A DNA stretch of 31,412 bases, from the NCBI GenBank assembly GCA_001839685.1, contig MLAK01001135.1, positions 1 through 31,412 on the forward strand, in the 5' to 3' direction. Positions 1 to 10,500 of the stretch are shown here, piece after piece. Made by a program: the position numbers and the translations under genes. Source of the DNA: Tritrichomonas foetus (lineage: Eukaryota > Parabasalia > Tritrichomonadida > Tritrichomonadidae). Every line of letters begins with the position of its first letter. The stretch's first letter is position 1. A model generated the notes under the pieces. It saw only the letters and a program-made list of their open reading frames with translations. It did not search any database and was not told the origin of the DNA.

Positions 1-669
1 TACCTGCACATCATATAAAAAAATAAGATCAATCTTGGGTCAAAAAGCGATCTTTATACGATGTATCTTCATAATCAATTTTTTCCAAAATCAGTTTTAT
101 TTATCTCACAAATCTAAATTTACATTTGAGTTTTGATGATTATGTGATATTTTCCGGTGAACTTGTATTGTTGAGCCGAACTTCAATCATAATTACTTTT
201 CTGTTTTTCAAGATTATTATGTTGCATTGAAAAATAAGGTGTTCTTTCAAAATGCTTTAATACGTTATATAATCATTTAATTAATTAATAAAAAAGTACA
301 TAATTTGTGAGAATCCGTATGAAACCTTTCAAAAGTATTGACTTGTTTATCCTTTTCTCCATGAAAGTTTGAGAATATTTTTTCTTTTTGAATCATTCTT
401 ATTTCACATTTCTTTTTGGAAACGAGATCCATATTTTACTCTAAATAAAGACTTTTATCCCAAATAAATCAAAACTCTTATAAAATTGAATTTGAGATAT
501 ATCTTTCAATTAATTATGGGAATAAAATGTAGTCTTTCTAAATTATTTCATCACCACACCAATCAAAATTATTCAATATTTTCTGTGGAAATTTATATAG
601 ATTTCATCAATTTTTAAAGATTTGAATGATTTAAATTTTATGAATTTTTTGAATTGAAAATCAAAAGGT
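1..669. other. Non-coding region upstream of the first cyclase gene
   Basis: AT-rich sequence with no open frame that looks like a gene on either strand. It presumably holds the promoter of the cyclase gene starting at 670. No clean TCA(C/T)(A/T) initiator lies directly before that ATG; the nearest TCA (661-663) is followed by A. An in-frame TGA at 655-657 rules out an N-terminal extension of the gene. I see no RNA gene, tandem repeat or mobile element here. Confidence 0.6.
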
Positions 670-3600
670 ATGAAAGCAGATGATGGTGCTGCAACTGTCA
701 GTCAAACAGGTGTAACAAACTCGTTTTCAATCTATTCTTCAAGCAACGCCAAGTATGGTGGCTTGATCGAACGAACACCATTGAAGCAACTTCAAAAAGA
801 ATTATCATTTTTATTCGATTATATCTATTCAGTGGCGCCTTCTTATCCAGCTGTTTTTATGGTGATGAATATTCTTCGATTTTTGCAATACATTGGCCCA
901 TCTCTCTGTACAGGATACACCAAGTTTTGGACAAATAGTGATAATGCTTATGGAACCATTTCGATTATTTCAATTTTCTTTTATCTAATTCCACCAGATG
1001 CTCGCGAAGTCGGAGGTCTCTACTTCACAATTGTCTACATGGTCGTTGTTGCCATCATTATAGTTTTATTAATTGTATCTGCGAAGATCTACCAGAAAAA
1101 TGCAAGCTTGCCGAAATTCGTTACAGTTATTGTCTCCTTTTATTTCAATACTTTTGGCTATTACTTACATAATTGTGCCTTCCAATTTTCCTTTGCAGAA
1201 CTTGGAAAGGCCATTTTTAAGAGCAACACCAACGCCTCACTCGGTACAATTATCGGTATAACTGCAGCCTCAGCGGTTCTGTCATTTATTTATATTTATA
1301 TTTATTTGGCCATTGCATCAAGATCCCTTACATTTAGAGCTGATTCACTACAAACTGTTACTTCGCAAACGAGTAATGTTATTTTCTTGGTGACTTCAAT
1401 CACCACAATATTATGTGCTTTTGTTGAATCACAATTAGCGCCAAAAATTTTAACGCTTGTCTTTTTAATTATTTCTGCCTTAGTTTACTTTGCATCTGTT
1501 TTTGTTTTGGTTTACTATGGCGGCATTATCAATTTTGTAATATCATGTTGTTATGGCGCATGCTGCATTACTTCTGGAATTATGTGTCTAGCTGTTGGGT
1601 TTTCAATTATACTTGGTATTCCAGGAAAAATGCATTTCATTATTATTTTTGCTATATTGCTTATTGTCTCATTCATTATTATTATGTTGATCATGGGATC
1701 TATTCGTACTAAAAGACTACAATTCCTTGATGAGATATTGGACGATATCGGTAACTTTTCCAGAATTAAATCGGTTAATCAATTTATTAACTTAACAGTC
1801 GAAGGTTTCAAAATCGCTCATCCGATTTGTATTGAATGGCAATTCTCTCGACAAGGTATAGAAAGATGGCCAAATAATCCTATCGTTTGGTATGCCTATG
1901 CAAAATTTGTTGCAATTTATCCTGAAGAAACACAAACACTTTGGTGGATCTTTAGAAACATTATTTCCAATAAAATTAAAGGTTCTGCTGCACGTACAGT
2001 TAAGGAACAGTCTATGAGTATTGCTAGAGAAAGAGAGCCGAATTTAAGTCCTGATCTTAAAAACAAATTGAATAGTGTGACAAAACATCTCTCTTCAACA
2101 AAACATAAACTTCGTCACGTTTGGGATCTTGCAATCCAGGGTAATATTTCAGATATGGAAGCTGCCACTAAGCGTGCTATTCGAGAAATTGAACAATCTG
2201 ATGCAGAGTTACTTCATATTTTACGTCAATTTCCAAATAACCGTTTTGTTACAAGACAATACGCCAGATTTTGCAGAGAATTAAAGGCCGATCAAGCTGG
2301 TTATATCGAAATGATTGAAAAAACGAGACAACTTCAACGTGGCTTATCAGTAAATAAAGATATGGCCCATGAATTAGGTTTGGCAACTTTCCAAAACTTA
2401 CCTGATAAAGCAGGAACTGGACGACCAGATAACCAATTAATAAATACCGCAAATGAAAGTGCAACAACTTCAATGTTAGAACTTGAAGCTGATGAAGAAT
2501 CAAGTCAAGAAGCAGATGAATCAATTGTTCTTGTAAATAGAATTAATAATTTAACAATTCCTTCAACAAGATGGTCAATTATTCTCAATGTTACCGTATT
2601 CATCATTTTATTTGCAGCACCAATTATTGGAATTTTGGTGTATCTAAACATGTTTACAACATCAATTACAGAACCTTTATCACATATGTTTTATATGGCG
2701 ATGTTAAGAACGTATTGTTTCTTATTGACTGCATTTTCTGAACAAAGAATTTATGAACTTCTTGGTGCCTTTGATTCTCCAACAGTTGTATCTACAAAAA
2801 TACAGCCTCAAAGTGTTGGTGGTTCATGGAAAACTGTTGAGCAATTAAGATACATTATTACTGAATGTACATCTGCACTTCAACAAGTTGAATTGTTCAG
2901 GTCTTTCGAATCTGGCAACGAAAATGTTGCAAATGCGCAAAGAATAATCTTTACGAGTGTTGTTAATTATCAATATTATACTGATATAGTCCCAACACCA
3001 AAAGACATTACAATTCAAACAGCTATGTCCGATTTCATTCTACAACAGAATGATCTTATAAATGATGATGCTGTTGTTAATCATAATATTGTGAATACAT
3101 CAACTATGTTAAATCCATTAATGAATACTCGAACTATTGCTAATCTTTTAACTGAAGCATTAGAGTCAATGATTACTTATGAATCTGAAGAAAATGACAA
3201 ATATCAATTCTTGTTCCAATTAATTATTATTTGTGTAATAGTTTTCGTAATTATATTCTTCTTTGCTGTTCTTTGTGCTGAAATAGTATGGATTAATAGT
3301 AATAAAGATCAAGTTTATCGATGTCTTACATCATTACCGAAAAATGCAGTTTCTACAGTTGCCGAAAACTTAAGGGTTCTTAAGAAAGAAGAAAATTCAT
3401 CAACAATGAATGGAAATACAGAAATGAGTAAACAAGAAGATTCAATTCTTAAGATTTTTGTAACTGGTGGAACAAGTTCATCATCAAAATTTGTTGATGC
3501 TATTGCTCTTGTTGTTTGTTGTGTTGTTATTGTTGTTATGCATATTGGATCAACTGTGATTCTTGGATCAACAGGCCAATCCCTATCTTCTTACCTTAGA

Positions 3601-5349
3601 GCAAATAGTCCACATCTTAACTATTTACAAGGTTCATTATCATATGAGTTTGGAGCACTTACAACTGTTGTAATGATGATTGTGAACGGCGATCCAGAAT
3701 ACAATGTATTCCTGATTGATAAACCAGATCTTACAGCTTTATATTCAGAACGTATTGGAAAAGCACGTAGTTTCTATCATTCTGCACGATTTGGTGGATC
3801 ATCAGCTGATGATCCACCATTCTCTGGATTCGACGAAGGAGTTCGAGATGCCACTGCTAAAATTGATTGTGAAAATGAAAATCAACCAGTTGATGACTTC
3901 CTAGAAGCCGCTAAATGTTATGCTCCTGATGTTTTATACATCCTTCTTGAGGGTATTTGGAACTCTAGAATTACACCATACATTTATTCAGATGCACCAA
4001 GCATTGATAAAGAAAAAATGTTAACACAAATCTGGTCCTTAATGATTTTCCCGATTTATGATGCTTTATTTGAACCAATGACACGAACTTTAGTTGCTAC
4101 ATTTGAAAATGATATGGATCTGATTCTTATTGGATCTCGTCCTGGTGTGATTGTTATGTTAATTGTTGGTTTAGTCTTTATTATAATAGATGCTATTGCA
4201 ATTGCTAAGATTGAAAAACACATTAAATCAGTTCTTAAGCTTCTTCTTCATGTTCCAGCCAGTACTGTTATGAGCACCTCTAAAATCATGACAATCTTAA
4301 GTGGAAACTTTAAGAAGAACCGAAATGATTCAGCAACACGAAATGCAGAATTCTTCCGCGAAGTTGTTGTTAACTTACCAGACGCGGTTGCCGTTACAAA
4401 CAATGAAAAGAAATTCTCTAGCATTAATAAAAGCTTTACCAGAATATTTGGAATAGAAGAAGAAGATATTCTCGGAAAAACTTTCAATGAATTATTTAAT
4501 GAAAAATTCGGTGGCGATTATAAGACAATCATTGAAAGTGTAAATAACACACAAATGAGAGTCTGTACCGTTACTTATACTAAAGACGGTGCTGATCTTA
4601 CATTAGAAGCAACATCAATGCCAATTGGAACATCAAATGTTGTTCTATTCAGTGATATGACACAAACAGTTCGTTATAACACATTAATTAATGAAGAAAA
4701 GTCTAAATCCGATATTTTACTTTCTTCTATTCTTCCCCCAAGTCTTGTTAAACGTGTTCAAGCTGGTGAAAAGAATATTTCATTTGCTGTTCAATCAGCT
4801 ACAATTGTATTCATGGATATTGTTAGTTTTACACCATGGTGTGGAAGTTTGCCTGCTGATAAAGTCATGTCAACATTAAATTACTTATTCAAGTTGTTTG
4901 ATGCTTGTGCAGCCAATTACCCAACAATGACCAAAATTAAATGTATTGGTGATTGTTACATGGCAGCAGGTGGTGTCTTCTCTGAAGTAAATAACCCTAC
5001 TGAACATGCAAAAGAGGTCGTAAGCTTTGGATTAGATGCTTTGGATTCAATAGGAATATTGAACAAAGAATTAAACGAATCATTACAAATTCGAGTCGGA
5101 ATTAACTCAGGTGGTCCTATCGTTGCTGGTGTTTTGGGTATTGGTAAGCCAACATTTGAGATTTTGGGTCCAGCAATCAACATGGCACAGCAAATGGAAC
5201 ATCACGGTGTTCCAATGCAAGTTCATGTCTCTAGAAGTGTTTATGAGTTAATTTATGGTGATGCATTCATCATCAAAGAACGTGGATCCGTCGAAGTAAA
5301 GGGTGGCGAAGTGATTACATATCTGGTTTCACGTAAGAAGCAAAAATAA
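670..5349 (+). CDS. Multi-pass membrane nucleotide cyclase, PAS plus class III cyclase domain (C1-like active site)
   Basis: A 1559-residue integral membrane protein predicted to make cAMP or cGMP at its cytosolic C-terminus. Reading along the protein: about nine hydrophobic segments in residues 55-345; a mostly helical cytosolic region to about 625 (possibly TPR-like); TM at 635-662; an extracytoplasmic loop; TM at 847-873; a linker; TM at 941-965; a second loop; TM at 1159-1180; a PAS domain at about 1226-1335; a coupling helix; and a class III cyclase domain at about 1375-1555. Both metal-binding aspartates are visible: D1383 in FMDIVSF and D1428 in KCIGDCY. Lys1424 sits at the purine-selecting position. 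The second purine position is Glu1497, Asn1504 is kept, and the transition-state Arg is replaced by Gln1508 (motif NMAQQM). The stop TAA is followed by A (TAAA). Large families of such cyclases are known in trichomonads. The ligand sensed by the loops is unknown. It shares its layout with the cyclase at 10871-15262. Confidence 0.9.
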   Translation: MKADDGAATVSQTGVTNSFSIYSSSNAKYGGLIERTPLKQLQKELSFLFDYIYSVAPSYPAVFMVMNILRFLQYIGPSLCTGYTKFWTNSDNAYGTISIISIFFYLIPPDAREVGGLYFTIVYMVVVAIIIVLLIVSAKIYQKNASLPKFVTVIVSFYFNTFGYYLHNCAFQFSFAELGKAIFKSNTNASLGTIIGITAASAVLSFIYIYIYLAIASRSLTFRADSLQTVTSQTSNVIFLVTSITTILCAFVESQLAPKILTLVFLIISALVYFASVFVLVYYGGIINFVISCCYGACCITSGIMCLAVGFSIILGIPGKMHFIIIFAILLIVSFIIIMLIMGSIRTKRLQFLDEILDDIGNFSRIKSVNQFINLTVEGFKIAHPICIEWQFSRQGIERWPNNPIVWYAYAKFVAIYPEETQTLWWIFRNIISNKIKGSAARTVKEQSMSIAREREPNLSPDLKNKLNSVTKHLSSTKHKLRHVWDLAIQGNISDMEAATKRAIREIEQSDAELLHILRQFPNNRFVTRQYARFCRELKADQAGYIEMIEKTRQLQRGLSVNKDMAHELGLATFQNLPDKAGTGRPDNQLINTANESATTSMLELEADEESSQEADESIVLVNRINNLTIPSTRWSIILNVTVFIILFAAPIIGILVYLNMFTTSITEPLSHMFYMAMLRTYCFLLTAFSEQRIYELLGAFDSPTVVSTKIQPQSVGGSWKTVEQLRYIITECTSALQQVELFRSFESGNENVANAQRIIFTSVVNYQYYTDIVPTPKDITIQTAMSDFILQQNDLINDDAVVNHNIVNTSTMLNPLMNTRTIANLLTEALESMITYESEENDKYQFLFQLIIICVIVFVIIFFFAVLCAEIVWINSNKDQVYRCLTSLPKNAVSTVAENLRVLKKEENSSTMNGNTEMSKQEDSILKIFVTGGTSSSSKFVDAIALVVCCVVIVVMHIGSTVILGSTGQSLSSYLRANSPHLNYLQGSLSYEFGALTTVVMMIVNGDPEYNVFLIDKPDLTALYSERIGKARSFYHSARFGGSSADDPPFSGFDEGVRDATAKIDCENENQPVDDFLEAAKCYAPDVLYILLEGIWNSRITPYIYSDAPSIDKEKMLTQIWSLMIFPIYDALFEPMTRTLVATFENDMDLILIGSRPGVIVMLIVGLVFIIIDAIAIAKIEKHIKSVLKLLLHVPASTVMSTSKIMTILSGNFKKNRNDSATRNAEFFREVVVNLPDAVAVTNNEKKFSSINKSFTRIFGIEEEDILGKTFNELFNEKFGGDYKTIIESVNNTQMRVCTVTYTKDGADLTLEATSMPIGTSNVVLFSDMTQTVRYNTLINEEKSKSDILLSSILPPSLVKRVQAGEKNISFAVQSATIVFMDIVSFTPWCGSLPADKVMSTLNYLFKLFDACAANYPTMTKIKCIGDCYMAAGGVFSEVNNPTEHAKEVVSFGLDALDSIGILNKELNESLQIRVGINSGGPIVAGVLGIGKPTFEILGPAINMAQQMEHHGVPMQVHVSRSVYELIYGDAFIIKERGSVEVKGGEVITYLVSRKKQK

Positions 5350-5650
5350 ATGTGAAAAATTGATGGATGCCTATTCTGGCCCATGGATGGTATGTTGTTA
5401 TTTTTTTAATAAAAAATAAACATTTTTCTAACTGTCATCAAATCTTCCAATTTGTTTTTTCCACTAATTCTTGTCATTTAACAGAGGAGTCTTGCATATA
5501 TGGCTTCCGTCATTATTCACAAGATAAACAATGTAAGGTTTTAATTTGATGTTGTTTATTTCACTTTTTGATAGGAATCAATTGTATGAAGGCTTTGAAT
5601 TTACCCGAAATTTTTTGAGGTGTAAAATGGCAGCAGATTTTAATTAAAAT
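5350..5650. other. Intergenic region, nothing recognised
   Basis: 301 bp of AT-rich sequence between two genes read in the same direction. A seven-codon ATG-to-TAA frame at 5627-5647 precedes the next start codon. Trichomonad leaders are usually shorter than this, so it may not be transcribed. No repeat or RNA gene seen. Confidence 0.5.
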
Positions 5651-7096
5651 ATGTTTGATCCATTTTATTCATTTTTCTCGATATTCAAATCTTCAATTAT
5701 TATATTCATTTCATTCATCACAGCGACGATATTGTTCATCATCGACAACGATCCGCCAACTTTCCCGCTTCCTGATAATTCTGATCCAATTGATTGTTTC
5801 AATTTTGTCGACTCCAAAATATTCATTGAGAAAAGCAGACTTAAAGTTGAAGTTACAGTTCGCGATTTTATTCAATATCCAACAGAAGTTGCCACAAGTC
5901 TTTTAAATATCAAATCAAATGTTGGCTCATTTAAATTCAAATTTACTTCACCTAATTTCTGGGACTTGAAAAGTGATCGACATCAAATTTCATTTTGTGC
6001 GCTACAAACAACTGGTGGATTAGTGAATGCATCACTTTTTTGTCATAATAATTTACTCTCAACAACTCAGGCTTATATGCCCGAGATTGAAATCTTTCCA
6101 ACAGGTTGGTCACGTGTTGTTCCAACTCCCTTTACACATGGTGAGTTTCTAGAATGCTGCCTTGAATCAGATGAATCTATAACTTTCACATCACAACCTA
6201 AATCAATAATAAATGGGTTCCAAGCAAGTGAAAATAAAAGTTTTCTTATAAAAATCGCCAAGCAAAACTATAGATCGTATTCAAGAGCTACTTCTACTCC
6301 TGAACATGTTGGTATTGGTTTAATTTCAATGGCAACTTCACGAAGACCGTCAGAAATACTATTTAATACTTTAATTCCACTAGCAAACATTATATTTAGA
6401 TATAATCTTTCTAGTTACTTAGTATTGATCCAGCATAGTGATATGTCATATGATTTGAAACCATTAGTTGAAAATCGTACAGAAATCATTGGGCGTTCAT
6501 GTTTTCGAAAGATGATGGTTGTTCCAACAACTGGATCACATTCACCTTTAGAGAAGAAGCTTTATACGACGCACGAAGAAGCAGTTGCAATTCAAGCCGA
6601 TTTAATAATGAAAATGGAATCTTCAACATTTGATTACATTCGAACTTTATATCGATTTTCAACAAAAGTTCAGAAAAAACTAATTACGATTGATGAAAAA
6701 TTGAATAATTCATCTAACTTTAAAAAATTGCTTTCTAGTGTTTGTTCTGAATGTGAGATTAAAGTAGTGAATGATGAAATGAGTTTATTAGATGTCGCTA
6801 AAACTGTTGCGTCATCTGAAATATTATTTGCAGGGGAATTGAAAACAATTTTGTTTGGAACTTTTTTGCATACTAATTCGACTTTGATTGAAGTGACTCC
6901 AGATGAACTTGGATGTTTTGAATTTAAGCCACAACTTAAAAAATTATTAAATGTAAAATATAAACTAGTAAGAGGATCAGATACGGAATGCATTTGTCCC
7001 GAAAATAACCTTACATGTTATTTTGAGAAGGAGCATAGATATGAAAATATAGATAAGGACTTACTCTCCAAGTCTATCAATAATGTATTTAATTAA
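5651..7096 (+). CDS. Putative type II membrane glycosyltransferase, GT61-like
   Basis: A 481-residue protein. Residues about 8-31 form one strongly hydrophobic segment behind a short N-terminus, as in Golgi/ER type II signal anchors, so the rest is probably lumenal. The central and C-terminal parts follow the GT61 (formerly DUF563) pattern. There is a region around 230-265 with a predicted helix and strand resembling the family's NxxHW-type block. A Cys-Phe motif (SCFRKMMVVP) follows. Near the end comes a stretch of the form ASSEILFAGELKTILFG...LIEVTP, which matches in position the usual VGxHGAGLxN...EIxP signature. The HGAG part of that signature is not conserved here, so sugar specificity and even activity are open. 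Several N-X-S/T sites are present. The stop codon overlaps TAAA. Function is inferred from pattern only; it could also be a distant, unclassified GT-B-like protein. Confidence 0.5.
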   Translation: MFDPFYSFFSIFKSSIIIFISFITATILFIIDNDPPTFPLPDNSDPIDCFNFVDSKIFIEKSRLKVEVTVRDFIQYPTEVATSLLNIKSNVGSFKFKFTSPNFWDLKSDRHQISFCALQTTGGLVNASLFCHNNLLSTTQAYMPEIEIFPTGWSRVVPTPFTHGEFLECCLESDESITFTSQPKSIINGFQASENKSFLIKIAKQNYRSYSRATSTPEHVGIGLISMATSRRPSEILFNTLIPLANIIFRYNLSSYLVLIQHSDMSYDLKPLVENRTEIIGRSCFRKMMVVPTTGSHSPLEKKLYTTHEEAVAIQADLIMKMESSTFDYIRTLYRFSTKVQKKLITIDEKLNNSSNFKKLLSSVCSECEIKVVNDEMSLLDVAKTVASSEILFAGELKTILFGTFLHTNSTLIEVTPDELGCFEFKPQLKKLLNVKYKLVRGSDTECICPENNLTCYFEKEHRYENIDKDLLSKSINNVFN

Positions 7097-7518
7097 ATAT
7101 TATACTTTCTTAATTAACCTTTTTCATTTTTTTATTCATATATCGATGTATATATCCTGGAATGGATTATATTCAATCGAATTTTTATCTCATAGAATAC
7201 GAATATTTTATCAAAACATCTCATTTTACATTTTAAAATATTTTCACTTTATAAATTTAGTTTCAGAAGTATCATCATCGATACAACTATTACAATAAGT
7301 TGTTATAAATATAATGCCTAAATTAGTCGTTGTTGTTTTAGATTTAATATAAAATTATTAAAACAGATGAGAGTGATCACATCAATGAAATTATAAAAAA
7401 GGTGACGTTATTCACAAAAAGTTTCAATTGAAATAATATTATAATAAAGTATTTGAAAAGTTTTAAAACAAAATTCAAAAAGTTATTCACAAATCCTATT
7501 TTGATATTGAATTCCACC

Positions 7519-7542
7519 TTAACGGTCTTTTTCATCCGTTAA
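7519..7542. promoter_or_regulatory. Inverted pair of Myb-like core sites
   Basis: TTAACGG (7519-7525) and CCGTTAA (7536-7542) are perfect 7-bp inverted copies separated by 10 bp, 56-79 bp upstream of the LRR-gene ATG. Each contains TAACGG, which fits the YAACNG Myb consensus. Trichomonas core promoters are known to use Myb proteins on related TAACGA-type sites. Binding here is inferred. Confidence 0.4.
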
Positions 7543-7587
7543 AAAAAAGTCGAAATTTCCCTCGAACAGTTTATTTGAATAATTCCA

Positions 7588-7596
7588 TCATTCATT
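7588..7596 (+). promoter_or_regulatory. Initiator (Inr) of the LRR gene
   Basis: Two overlapping TCATT matches (7588-7592 and 7592-7596) to the trichomonad Inr consensus TCA(C/T)(A/T) lie immediately before the ATG at 7598. A start at the A of either would give a leader of only 4 or 8 nt, typical for trichomonads. The match is directly visible; use as a transcription start is inferred. Confidence 0.55.
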
Positions 7597-7597
7597 C

Positions 7598-10500
7598 ATG
7601 CAAATTAATCACGATCACCTCAAAAAGGCGTGCACAATATGCGAGAATGAAGGCGCGCGAGTTCTCTACAAAGGCGGTGTTAATAAAATTCACGACACAA
7701 AACGCGGATTTGCAAAAAGAATATTAGTTGTCACCGATTTATTCATTACCTATTTCAAAGATAAAGCAAAACCATTGATTGACCGTAAACATTATTGGCG
7801 CGATGTATCTTCATTTAATTTCGTCGACGAAAAAATCGAGTTATATTTCGAAAAAACTCCATTTCGATTTTTCTCGCCAGATGCCGAAAAAATTGCTGGA
7901 AAATTAATGGAGATCTTCTTAAGAAGCTTCTCCGCTGACGAACTCGCTCCACTCGATTTGAACAGATTTGCTCATCCGCCAATTACCGTCAATGGTGTTG
8001 GTATTCAAAATCGTCTCTCGATTCTTATCAACTCCTCGAAGAATTTCAAAATGCCGGAATTCAGAAAAACGCTGAAACAAGCCCTCCAATATAATAGCCC
8101 ATCACTCGAACTCAAAGAAGGCGACCAAGTTGCCGAAAACAAAAACCTTGCAATTGTTTTGGAAACATTGAGAGCCATTCCATACCTAAAGGTGATCAAA
8201 TTACCAAAATTCAATGAAACTGAAAAACTTTATCAATCTTTGGCAGAATTTGTGCAAAAGCCATCAAATGTGAAAATGATTCAATTTGAAAATAAAGCCG
8301 ACAAAAATTTCAAACTTTTTTCGGATTCATTAATCAAATCTACAAACTCTCAAATTAACGCAATTACTTTCAATAATGTTGAATTTTCTGATGATGAATT
8401 TGAAAATGTTCAAAAAATAGCAGAAAAGAAAGAAAATATCAATAGTTTATCGTTTTTGAACTCATTCACACATCACAACTTTGGCATATTTGCATCTTCA
8501 CTCATATCATCAGAACTTGCAAATAAAATCACTTATCTCAATCTTGATAAAACAGATAAGTTAGATTTATCACTAATCATTAACAAGTTACCAAAAATTT
8601 CTGTTTTATCTTTGGCTGGTTGCAAGCTTGAAATTTCTGATGCTTTATCACTCATTGCAGGCTCAAAAATGAAGGGATTAAGATATTTGAACTTATCCAA
8701 AAACAAGCTCACTCGTCCTTGTGATGATGTTCAATTACCTCTTTACTTAGAACGTGTTGATGTCAATCATGTGAAATGGGAAAATAATACGCTTCCATCA
8801 TTCATCCAAATATTATTCAATCAGAAGCTCAATAATGGACTTCGACTATTCTGTAATGGTGCTGACGTTGGAGAAGATGGATGGGAGCCAGTTTTTGAAG
8901 CATTTGAATCACTCAATAAATATCCACTCCTCGAATTCTCTTGGTCAAAGAACAAAGTTGATGATAAATTGTTCAATTATCTTGAAAAGAACGAGAATTT
9001 AGATACACTATTCTTCAATCAAGTTTTCAGTGAAGACAAAGAAGAAGAGATTGTAAACTTCTCAAGAATCTTGCCATCTCTTACAAAATTGACACATATC
9101 GTTCTTCAAGGAAAAGAAGATGAAAATGAACTTAAAGAGAAAGTTACCATAATTTTCGATGCATTAGAAAAAAGTCCAGGCTTACGTTATGTGGATGTGT
9201 CAAATAACGGTTTGGGTAATGATGGTCTCAAGAAATTGAATGACCTCATTGACAATTGTGCTACTCTTACACATGTCAGTTTTGATAATTCAAAAATCGA
9301 TAGTATGGATTCATTCAATTCTCTCATATCTTCAGGTGAAGCCCGTCGAAAACCACTTTTCATTGATTGGCCAGAACATGATATCGACAGACTTCAAAAA
9401 GCCAAGACAATTGATAATGACGGTCTCCATGAACTCAAAGTGAAGCTTCATCAACTTTGTACTGGAATCTCAAATGCTAAAGCATCAGCTATTCGAAGAG
9501 CTTCAATCAATGCCGATCACGGAATAAATATTACTGGCTCACTTAAAGTAAAGAAAAATCATAGATCCAAATCGCCGTCATCTTCGAAAGGAAAACGTGG
9601 AAGTGTTCGAGACATTCGTGGTGGAAGCTTTAGAGGTGCTCCGCGTCCCAACTTGTTACTTCCTGATCATTCGCCGCTTGATATTGATCAAGATTCACCT
9701 TTAAATGAGCTCATTGAAACTTACAAGAGTACATTCACATCAAAATTCCCTGAATACATGACTGAAGAACTCACCAATAAGTTTTCATTGAATCCAATTC
9801 CACTTGTTGAATCAGAATCCGATTCTGAAAACCAACAGTCTTCTGAATATGAAGAAGATAATGAAGTTAAAGAAGAAAATCTTGAAGAACAAATTAAAAC
9901 ACGCGAGATTGTAATCGATGAAAAGAAAGATAAAAAGAAGAAGAAGACAAAACTTGTTATCATTGGAGAAGAAGAAGAACAAGATGAAGAAAATTCAGAA
10001 GTTATTGAATTAACTTTATTAAAAGATCCAGATATTCCATTTATTCCACAACTCACTTTCCCCAAAGATGTTTACAAGTACATTACACCACATGGCCTTC
10101 CAAAGCTCGAACAATTGAAACTTTCATCGAATTCACACTTGAAGCCACTTGATTTACCGAAATTACATCTTCTTGGAAGAGCACCGCCAATTCTTCCTGT
10201 AAAAGTAACCAAACAACAGCCAATTCCAGAAGATTTAAATGCTGATGATGTTGAAGGAAAACCAGTTGATAAATCATCAATGATGTTGAATGAAGAAACA
10301 AATGAATTACAAATCATTAAATCACACATGAAAACAGAAGAACTTTCAGATTTCTCTTCTTCCATGTCAGATGAAGATGAATCCTTCGATGATTTATTTG
10401 TTGGTGAATTTCCAAAACTCTCTAAGCACGTTTCACATGATGATGAGGAAAATGATGACAATAATTTCAACAATAAGAGTGGATCAAGCACAGATGACGA

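Larger units (their letters stand above)
7097..7597. other. Intergenic region carrying the promoter of the LRR gene
   Basis: 501 bp, very AT-rich. A 71-codon open frame at 7083-7298 is low-complexity and hydrophobic and overlaps the end of the upstream gene; I do not consider it a gene. The 3' part holds a 7-bp inverted repeat with Myb-like cores and an initiator-like element, listed separately. Confidence 0.5.

Noticed and set aside
1..20. Start of an upstream minus-strand gene (ATGATG reading out of the window)
   Set aside because: Only a few codons are present and no Inr motif precedes them; it cannot be supported.
5627..5647. Seven-codon upstream ORF before the GT61-like gene
   Set aside because: Trichomonad 5' leaders are usually under about 20 nt, so this is probably not in the transcript; no evidence of regulation.
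9721..10491. Long Ser/Phe-rich open frames antisense to the CARMIL-like gene
   Set aside because: They mirror the acidic, Glu/Asp-rich codons of the sense gene; a typical antisense shadow.
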